Origin: Bacteroidetes bacterium QS_8_64_10
GTDB taxonomy: Bacteria; Bacteroidota; Rhodothermia; Rhodothermales; Salinibacteraceae
Length of the DNA stretch: 15,785 bases
Direction of reading: 5' to 3'
Assembly (NCBI GenBank): GCA_003022505.1
Contig: PXTQ01000121.1
Span: 1 to 15,785, forward strand
Notes under the pieces: generated by a model
What the model saw: only the letters and a program-made list of their open reading frames with translations
What the model was told of the DNA's origin: nothing
Database searches by the model: none
Shown: in pieces, positions 8,257-13,471 of the stretch
How positions within the stretch are numbered: the stretch's first letter is position 1
Layout of the letters: each line of letters starts with the position of its first letter
Translations under genes and position numbers: made by a program

Positions 8257-9327
8257 TCAGTCTCGCCCCAGCGTCACCTCGCGCGGGAGCGCCGCCGGCT
8301 CGCCCAGGAAGCGCGGCAGCCCGCGCGCCAGGAGCGGGGCCGTGAGCAGCCCCTTCGAGCCGAGCGCGCCGAAGTACCACACGCGCCGCGCCAGCCGGTC
8401 CAGCAGCGGATAGCGGCTGTTGGGCACCTTCACGCGTACGCCAGCTCGCGCTTCTACCACGTCCGCCTCGGCGAGCGCGGGCAGCATCCGCGATGTTTTC
8501 TGCAAGATGTAGTCGGACTGATCGGGCGAGGGCGCGAGGTCGTCGAAGTCGCGCTCGTAGGTGCTGCCCAGAACGAGCGCATCGCCATCCGGCACGACGT
8601 AGCCGCTGCCGGAGAGAAACGGCAAGCTCCCCGCGTCGAGACCAACAGGCGCTCGCACGCGGATCGTCTGGCCCTTGATCTTTTCGAGGTCGAGATCGAG
8701 CGCGGGAAAAGCGCTGAATCCCGCGCCGGGCGCGAGGACCAGGTGCTCCGCTTCCAGCGTCTCCGCACCGTTCACGCTGATGCGCACGCCGCCACCGGGC
8801 GTTTCGCGCCAGTTCGTGAGGTGCGCGCCGAACCGCACCGTCGCTCCGCGCACCTCGGCCTTCGCCAGCAGCGCCCTCGTCATCGCGGGCACGTCCACCG
8901 CCCCGCCCCTCCGCACGAGCAACGCGCCGCCGCCGTCAGCGCGTACCGCCGGATGCCGCTCGGCCAACTCGTTTTCGTCGATCCATGCGGTGCGGTCCGG
9001 ATGCTCCTCCGCAGCCTCGCGGAAGGCTGCCGCGTGTCTTCCGGTGACGGCGGGGCGCACGATGCCGTTTTCCCGAAGGAGCTTCTCGGCGCCCGCTTCA
9101 CGGAGCACGGTGCGCAGCGCATCCAGCGCCTCGTCGATGCGCCACGCGAGACGCGGACGGCGGCCCATCAGCGGATTCGCCAAGCCCGCTGCCGCGCCGG
9201 AGGCTCGCGTCGCCGGTTCGGCTTCAGGTTCCAGCACGACGACGCGCCGCGTACGGCTGAGCGTGAGCGCGGCGCACGATCCGGCCAGGCCCGCGCCGGC
9301 GATGGCTACGTCGAAAGAAGAACTCAC
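8257..9327 (-). CDS. FAD-dependent oxidoreductase, DAO family
   Basis: The 356-residue product has an N-terminal FAD-binding fold with GAGLAG (11-16), the acidic end of strand two in VVVLEPEAE, then ASGAAAGLANPLMGRR, a form of the ASG-x-NP-x-GRR region seen in DAO-type oxidases of Bacteroidota and recalling the MnmC C-terminal domain. A substrate-binding DAO domain follows, and near the end YFGALGSKGLLTAPLLARGL completes the FAD site. It probably oxidises an amine or amino acid in the cytosol; the substrate cannot be told from sequence. The start is a GTG at 9327, since the ATG overlapping it is followed at once by a stop. The gene appears whole. It is divergent from thiO, 148 bp away, and the two are distant homologues, so shared regulation or partial functional overlap is possible but unproved. 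Confidence 0.85.
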   Translation of the reverse strand: MSSSFDVAIAGAGLAGSCAALTLSRTRRVVVLEPEAEPATRASGAAAGLANPLMGRRPRLAWRIDEALDALRTVLREAGAEKLLRENGIVRPAVTGRHAAAFREAAEEHPDRTAWIDENELAERHPAVRADGGGALLVRRGGAVDVPAMTRALLAKAEVRGATVRFGAHLTNWRETPGGGVRISVNGAETLEAEHLVLAPGAGFSAFPALDLDLEKIKGQTIRVRAPVGLDAGSLPFLSGSGYVVPDGDALVLGSTYERDFDDLAPSPDQSDYILQKTSRMLPALAEADVVEARAGVRVKVPNSRYPLLDRLARRVWYFGALGSKGLLTAPLLARGLPRFLGEPAALPREVTLGRD

Positions 9328-9475
9328 ATTACGAAGAAACTATGTGTTGATCCGGCATCGTTAGATATGAAGACACCGAGCCGAAAAGACCTGATAGACG
9401 TTCGACCTGCTGGCTCGTAGAATTAGCATCCAGCGCGCTGAAAACTACAAACTTTACCCCTCGAACCAAAACTCA

Positions 9476-10444
9476 ATGCCTGACGAGCAGGTTCTTGTTG
9501 TGGGCGGTGGGCTGGCGGGCCTCGCCATCGGGCGCGAGTTGGCCCGTGCGGGCCGGTCGGTCTGCATCCTGGATCGCGGGTCTGTCGATTACCGCGCCGA
9601 GGGCACGCTGCTCGTCGCCGACGACCGCGACAGCGCCGAGGCCCTGCGCCGCCGCTTCGAGTTTCAGCGTGAGAACGACCTGGACGTCGAGTGGCTGACG
9701 GGCGCAGAGGCGCTCGACATCGAGCCGTTCCTTGCGCCGCGCCTGAGCGCCGCCGTGTGGTCGCCCGGCGATCATCAGGTAGACAACCGCCGCTTCGTCG
9801 AAGCGCTGCGGGCGTCCTTCGAGCAGCGCGGCGGCACGCTCCGCGAGAGCACGACGGTGCGCGAGGTGCTGCCGGACGAGACCCGACCCGCTGTCATCAC
9901 CGAAGAAGGCGAGCGCCTGCAAGCCGACACGGTCGTCGTGGCAGCGGGCGCGTGGACAGAGAAGATCGGCGGCCTCGGTGACGCCGCCCCGCCCGTGCGG
10001 CCCGTCAAGGGCCAGATGATCGAGCTGCGCATCGAGCGCCCGTTCGCGCTCGAACACGTCGTGCGCGGGCCGGACGCCTACCTCGCGCCCAAGAGCGACG
10101 GGCGTTTGCTCATCGGAGCGACGAGCGAGGAGCAGGGCTTCGACACCGACGTGACGGCAGGCGGCCTCTACGATCTGCTGGAAGGCGCGTGGGAGGTCGT
10201 GCCCGGCATCTACGATCTGCCCGTCACCGACAGCTGGGCCGGACTGCGCCCTGCCAGCCGCGACCACAAGCCGCTCCTGGGCCAGGCCGCACCGGGCATC
10301 TTTCTGGCTACCGGGCAGTTTCGTCACGGCGTGCTGCTCACGCCCGTCATCGCGCAGGAGATGGCGCGGCTGTTGCTCGAAGGCACAGCGTCCGACTGGC
10401 TCGCTCCGTTCGCGCCGCACCGCTTTTCCGGGATTGAAATGTAA
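9476..10444 (+). CDS. thiO: Glycine oxidase ThiO-like, lacking about 50 internal residues
   Basis: ThiO oxidises glycine to dehydroglycine (iminoacetate), a precursor of the thiamin thiazole, using FAD in the cytosol. The 322-residue frame begins VLVVGGGLAGLAIGRELARA (6-25, FAD fold) and keeps the C-terminal active region: SWAGLRP (R258), RDHKPLLG, and GQFRHGVLLTP (R283), matching the substrate-binding arginines of B. subtilis ThiO. At residues 34-37, CILDRG joins directly to SVDYRAEGTLLVA. In B. subtilis ThiO (369 residues) about 50 residues intervene, including the AAAGML segment that lines the FAD site. The deletion keeps the frame, so a protein is made, but it may be inactive. It is the first gene of a thiazole cluster with thiS and thiG, which supports ThiO over other DAO enzymes. 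No TPP riboswitch was recognised in the 148-bp leader. Confidence 0.83.
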   Translation: MPDEQVLVVGGGLAGLAIGRELARAGRSVCILDRGSVDYRAEGTLLVADDRDSAEALRRRFEFQRENDLDVEWLTGAEALDIEPFLAPRLSAAVWSPGDHQVDNRRFVEALRASFEQRGGTLRESTTVREVLPDETRPAVITEEGERLQADTVVVAAGAWTEKIGGLGDAAPPVRPVKGQMIELRIERPFALEHVVRGPDAYLAPKSDGRLLIGATSEEQGFDTDVTAGGLYDLLEGAWEVVPGIYDLPVTDSWAGLRPASRDHKPLLGQAAPGIFLATGQFRHGVLLTPVIAQEMARLLLEGTASDWLAPFAPHRFSGIEM

Positions 10445-10512
10445 TGCGTGAAACGTGATGCGTGAGGATGCCGTTTTCTTTTTCCACACAACGCAAAACA
10501 CGCGACACGGCG
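10444..10512. repeat. 7-bp-period tracts between thiO and thiS
   Basis: GCGTGAA ACGTGAT GCGTGAG (from 10446) starts at the thiO stop. The opposite-sense series CACACAACGCAAAACACGCG lies at 10485-10504, ending just before the thiS start. The two could pair only loosely. They belong to the same word family as the tracts at 1363 and 15615. Confidence 0.5.
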
Positions 10513-10514
10513 AC

Positions 10515-10745
10515 ATGCCTGCTGACACCGAACAAACGACGATCACCGTCAACGGCGAGCCAGCTTCGTTGCCTGACGATAAGACCGTAGCCAGTCTGCT
10601 CCGCGAGCAGGGGCGCGATCCCGACGAAGCGACGGGCGTGGCCGTAGCTGTCAACGAGGAGGTCGTGCGCCGCGCCGAGTGGCCGGAGATCGTGCTGGAG
10701 GAGGGCGACGAGGTCGAGATCATCGGGGCGACGCAGGGCGGGTGA
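10515..10745 (+). CDS. thiS: Thiamin thiazole sulfur carrier protein ThiS
   Basis: Small ubiquitin-like protein that is activated at its C-terminal glycine, carries sulfur as a thiocarboxylate and hands it to ThiG. The 76-residue product starts at the ATG at 10515; an in-frame GTG/ATG 60 and 57 nt upstream would translate the heptamer tract and is not favoured. Seen: ITVNGEPASLPDDKTVASLL, the beta-grasp start with the VNG turn; AVAVNEEVVRRAEWPEIVL; and the diagnostic end GDEVEIIGATQGG with terminal Gly-Gly. Length is slightly above the usual 65-70 because of an acidic N-terminal extension. It lies 70 bp after thiO and 79 bp before thiG. The adenylyltransferase ThiF needed to load it is not in the window. 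It looks intact. Confidence 0.93.
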   Translation: MPADTEQTTITVNGEPASLPDDKTVASLLREQGRDPDEATGVAVAVNEEVVRRAEWPEIVLEEGDEVEIIGATQGG

Positions 10746-10752
10746 CGTCGAT

Positions 10753-10774
10753 TGGCGAGTGACGATTTTCGATT
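10753..10774. repeat. Heptamer tract, left copy flanking thiG
   Basis: TGGCGAGT GACGATT TTCGATT. The right copy at 11602-11616 reads TGGCGAGT TTCGATT, identical but for the absence of one 7-mer (GACGATT). The two copies stand directly before and after thiG in the same orientation. Confidence 0.75.
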
Positions 10775-10794
10775 TGTAAAGCGCCAAAGCGTAA

Positions 10795-10816
10795 GGGCGA
10801 TCCCGCGTGATCGCCC
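10795..10816 (+). promoter_or_regulatory. Perfect 8-bp stem just upstream of thiG
   Basis: GGGCGATC (10795-10802) pairs with GATCGCCC (10809-10816) around the six-base loop CCGCGT, ending 8 nt before the thiG ATG. A stem so close to the start could affect ribosome loading or act as an RNA processing or weak termination point after thiS. There is no T-run after it, so a standard terminator is unlikely. Function is inferred from position only. Confidence 0.55.
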
Positions 10817-10824
10817 CCACTACC

Positions 10825-11600
10825 ATGACTGACAAGCACGCAACAAACGGAACCGCAACGGCCACCGAGTCCGCTGACGACGAAGCTGCGCTTGCGCTGG
10901 GCGATCATGCGATGCGCTGGAGGCCGCCGGTGCCGATCTCGTCACCGTAGCCATCCGTCGCGTGGACCTCGACGACGAATCGAGCGAGAGCCTGCTGCCG
11001 CTCCTGCAAGATCACGGCCTCAGCGTGCTGCCGAACACGGCGGGCTGCTTCACCGCGAAGGAAGCCGTGCTCGTCGCCAACCTCGCCCGCGAGGCGCTCG
11101 GCACCGACCTGATCAAGCTTGAAGTGATCGGCGATGACGAAACGCTCTTGCCTGACGTAGAGCAGCTCCTGAAGGCCGCCAAGACGCTCGTCGACGACGG
11201 CTTTACGGTGTGCGCCTACGCCAACGACGACCCCATCACGTGCCGCAAGCTCGCTGGTCTCGGCTGCGCCGCCGTCATGCCGCTCGCCTCGCCCATCGGC
11301 AGCGGCATGGGCCTCGTGAACCCGTACAACCTGCGCCTCATCCGCGAGGAAGTGCCCGACACGCCGCTCATCGTGGACGCGGGCATCGGCACGGCCTCCG
11401 ACGCGACGACGGCGATGGAACTGGGCTACGACGGCGTGCTGCTGAACACGGCCATCGCAGAAGCCAGGCACCCCGTGCAAATGGCGAGCGCCATGCGGAA
11501 AGCGGTGGAGGCCGGCTACGACGCCCGCCGCGCCGGGCGCATCCCGCGCCGCCTCTACGCGCAAGCGTCCTCGCCCACCGAAGGCAGGGTGAATACTTGA
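10825..11600 (+). pseudogene. thiG: Thiazole synthase ThiG, N-terminal segment deleted with frame change
   Basis: ThiG is a cytosolic TIM-barrel enzyme that makes thiazole phosphate from DXP, dehydroglycine and ThiS-thiocarboxylate. The frame from ATG 10825 gives 28 residues ending ALALGDH; coding then resumes in another frame at 10911 with DALEAAGADLVTVAIRRVDL and continues to the stop at 11600. In E. coli ThiG about 22 residues, including the conserved GTGK stretch, separate these blocks; here only 2 nt do, so about 64 nt are missing. The rest is excellent ThiG: LLPNTAGCFTAKEAV, LIKLEVIGDD (Schiff-base lysine), AAVMPLASPIGSGMGL, IVDAGIGTASDA, LLNTAIAEARHPVQMA. It is between thiS and a ThiE/TenI gene. 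As written, translation from the first ATG stops early and an internal start at 10962 would lack the first strand, so function is doubtful unless the lesion is an assembly error. Confidence 0.9.
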
Positions 11601-11601
11601 A

Positions 11602-11670
11602 TGGCGAGTTTCGATTGACGAATGAACGTCCAGCAGAAAAATCGACATTCGACACTCGACATTCGATGCT
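11602..11670. repeat. Inverted heptamer repeat spanning the thiE/tenI start
   Basis: GGCGAGTTTCGATTGACGAA and following T (11603-11623) match the reverse complement of 11640-11660 at 16 of 21 positions, with only 16 nt between. The right arm is a clear array TCGACAT TCGACAC TCGACAT TCGATGC. The annotated ATG (11622) lies at the edge of the left arm, so the start could be held in a stem. Confidence 0.7.
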
Positions 11671-12281
11671 CGGCGTTGCCGTCTCTGCTGCTCATCGCCG
11701 ACGGCTTCACCGCGCCGGACGTGGCCGACCGCGTCGTGACGGCAGCAAGGGCGGGTGTGCCGTGGATCCAACTCCGCGACCACGACGCTTCGCGCAAGGA
11801 CTTCGCGGATGCCGCACGCGACCTCACGAAGCGGCTCCGTGCGGAAAAACCGGACGTGCTCGTTTCGATCAACACGCGGCTGGAGGTGGCCGAGACGCTC
11901 GGCGCGGGCGTGCACGCCGGGAAGCGCGGGCCGGACGTGGCGGAAGCAAAGAAAAGCGGCGCGCTCACTGGCTTTTCGGCGCACGACCAGGACGAAGCAC
12001 AACGCGCGGCCCACGACGACGCGGATTACGTCTCGTTCAGCCCCGTTTTCCCGACGACGAGCAAGCCCGATCATCCCAGTGCGGGATTAGCGGCCTTGCG
12101 GAACGTGTGCGCGGGCGTCTCGATTCCCGTGCTGGCGCTGGGCGGTCTCACGCCGGAGCGCGTCGCGGGCTGCCTCGACGCTGGCGCACACGGCGTGGCG
12201 GTGCTTTCCGGCATCCTCCACGCCGACGACCCCGCCGGTGCCACTGCAAAGTATCTCTATAAGCTCGATAATCCAAAATGA
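11622..12281 (+). CDS. ThiE/TenI-family protein (thiamin phosphate synthase or thiazole tautomerase)
   Basis: TIM-barrel protein of the ThiE/TenI superfamily. ThiE couples HMP-PP with thiazole phosphate; TenI aromatises the ThiG product. Seen: LLLIADGFTAPDVADRV, then WIQLRDHD where ThiE has REK, VSINTRLEVA where ThiE has ND, GFSAHDQDEA with the conserved histidine, YVSFSPVFPTTSKPDHPSAG, LALGGLTPERV and HGVAVLSGIL. Loss of the ThiE lysine and aspartate, and the NxR form as in B. subtilis TenI, favour a TenI-like tautomerase, but PTTSK is ThiE-like, so the exact activity is open. From ATG 11622 the product is 219 residues, the first 18 or so encoded by the heptamer array. A TTG at 11676, just before PSLLLIADGF, is an alternative start. 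It overlaps thiD by 4 bp (ATGA), implying coupled translation. Confidence 0.85.
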   Translation: MNVQQKNRHSTLDIRCSALPSLLLIADGFTAPDVADRVVTAARAGVPWIQLRDHDASRKDFADAARDLTKRLRAEKPDVLVSINTRLEVAETLGAGVHAGKRGPDVAEAKKSGALTGFSAHDQDEAQRAAHDDADYVSFSPVFPTTSKPDHPSAGLAALRNVCAGVSIPVLALGGLTPERVAGCLDAGAHGVAVLSGILHADDPAGATAKYLYKLDNPK

Positions 12282-13096
12282 AAACCGCTCTCACCATTGC
12301 CACCAGCGACTCCGGCGGCGGGGCCGGCATCCAGGCCGACCTCAAGGCCATGCAGGCGCACGGCGTCTACGGCGCGTCCGTGGTCGTCGCCTCGACCGCG
12401 CAAAACACACGCGACGTGACCGACATCCACGCCTTTCCTACCGATCACGTCGCCGCGCAGATGGACGCCATCGACGACGACATTCCGGCGGAGGCGTTCA
12501 AGACCGGGATGCTCTTCTCGTCGGAGATCATCGAGACGGTGGCGAACAAAATAGAAGAGCATGATTGGGCCCCGCTCGTCGTCGATCCGGTGATGATCGC
12601 TAAGAGCGGGGCGCAACTCCTTCAGGACGATGCCGTCGCCATGCTGCGCGACGCGCTCTTGCCGCTTGCCCGCGTCGCCACGCCCAACGCGCACGAGGCC
12701 GCACACCTCGCCGGCATGGAGATCGCCTCGACGGAGGACGCTGCGGAAGCCGCCCGCCGGATCTACGAGTTCGGGCCGGAGGCGGTGCTCGTGAAGGGCG
12801 GGCATTTGTCAACAGAGCAGGCCGTGGACGTGCTCTTCGAGGGCGGCAACGAGGTGCAGCACTTCCGCGCCGAGCGCATCGACACGCCGCACACGCACGG
12901 CACGGGCTGCACCTACGCTTCGGCTATCGCCGCCGGTTTGGCAAAGGGATATGCTCTGCCGGAAGCTACGGACCGTGCCAAGCGGTACGTGACGGAAGCC
13001 ATCCGGGGCGGCTGGGCGCTGGGCGCTGGGCGCGGCCCCACGCATCATTTCTACCACCTCGAAGCATGCGGCGCGTTCCCGGCGGAGGACGTGTGA
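12278..13096 (+). CDS. thiD: Hydroxymethylpyrimidine/phosphomethylpyrimidine kinase
   Basis: Phosphorylates HMP and HMP-P to HMP-PP, the pyrimidine half of thiamin, using ATP in the cytosol. The 272-residue product is a typical ribokinase-fold ThiD: ALTIATSDSGGGAGIQADLK at the start (substrate pocket), MQAHGVYGASVVVASTAQNT, the FKTGMLFS segment, VVDPVMIAKSGAQLL, TPNAHEAAHLAGM, VLVKGGHL, and the anion-hole motif THGTGCTYASAIAAGLAKG with the catalytic region near residues 206-214. Length matches the family (about 265) and no lesion is visible, in contrast to thiO and thiG. It starts inside the stop of the preceding gene, so it is part of the same transcript. It is the last gene of the cluster; a 375-bp non-coding stretch follows. 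Confidence 0.95.
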   Translation: MKTALTIATSDSGGGAGIQADLKAMQAHGVYGASVVVASTAQNTRDVTDIHAFPTDHVAAQMDAIDDDIPAEAFKTGMLFSSEIIETVANKIEEHDWAPLVVDPVMIAKSGAQLLQDDAVAMLRDALLPLARVATPNAHEAAHLAGMEIASTEDAAEAARRIYEFGPEAVLVKGGHLSTEQAVDVLFEGGNEVQHFRAERIDTPHTHGTGCTYASAIAAGLAKGYALPEATDRAKRYVTEAIRGGWALGAGRGPTHHFYHLEACGAFPAEDV

Positions 13097-13167
13097 CACC
13101 AACTCCGCATGCTTCGTTGATGGGTAGAGGTTAGCTACCGTACACTTTTCCGTGAGCGTCTTTCACT

Positions 13168-13295
13168 GGCCGAAAAATCCCCAAAAGAGACTGTCATGCT
13201 GAACTTGATTCAGCATCTCCGTAATTCAGCGATATGCTTGGCTCATGGAGATCCCGCATCGGGGTGCGGAATGACAAACAGGGGACTTTTCGGCC
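13168..13295. mobile_element. 128-bp nested inverted-repeat element (MITE/REP-like)
   Basis: The ends GGCCGAAAAATCCCC (13168-13182) and GGGGACTTTTCGGCC (13281-13295) are inverted copies matching at 14 of 15 positions. Inside them TGTCAT (13192-13197) and ATGACA (13271-13276) form a second inverted pair. Within are two small hairpins, GCTGAA-cttga-TTCAGC and CCGCA-tcgggg-TGCGG. The phrase TGTCATGCTGAACTTGATTC is, from memory, a recurrent intergenic motif in Bacteroidota. No coding capacity, so any mobility would need a transposase elsewhere. It fills the middle of the 13097-13471 gap. Also in that gap, GGGTAGAGGTT occurs at 13122-13132 and again at 13326-13336. Confidence 0.65.
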
Positions 13296-13325
13296 CAATC
13301 AGGTTAAAAACTGTCCGGTAGCCAG

Positions 13326-13404
13326 GGGTAGAGGTTTGAAAGGTGTGGAAGTTTGTATGCTCTGCTTTCACACATGCACCTCCAAATCCTTCAACCGGAT
13401 TTGG
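13326..13404. repeat. 7-bp-period tracts in loose inverted arrangement after the MITE-like element
   Basis: The left tract reads AGGTTTG AAAGGTG TGGAAGT TTGTATG. The right tract, read on the minus strand, reads GGTTGAA GGATTTG GAGGTGC ATGTGTG. About 16 of 25 positions agree when the two are aligned as inverted copies. No gene is seen here. Confidence 0.45.
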
Positions 13405-13471
13405 TATGAGGCCGGATCATAGGTCCTTCACGATGCGCTCGTATTCGTCGACTTCGGTTCGCGCGTAGCGC

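Noticed and set aside
6840..8345. 501-codon plus-strand open frame opposite the peptidase domain
   Set aside because: It crosses the opposite gene, its leader and the next gene's end without any domain signal, so it is a shadow.
9328..9475. TPP riboswitch in the thiO leader
   Set aside because: ACCTGAT occurs at about 9388, but CTGAGA and the rest of the conserved core are absent; a covariance-model search would settle it.
9473..10723. 416-codon minus-strand open frame opposite thiO and thiS
   Set aside because: Shadow of the plus-strand genes; no motif, and both thiO and thiS are well supported.
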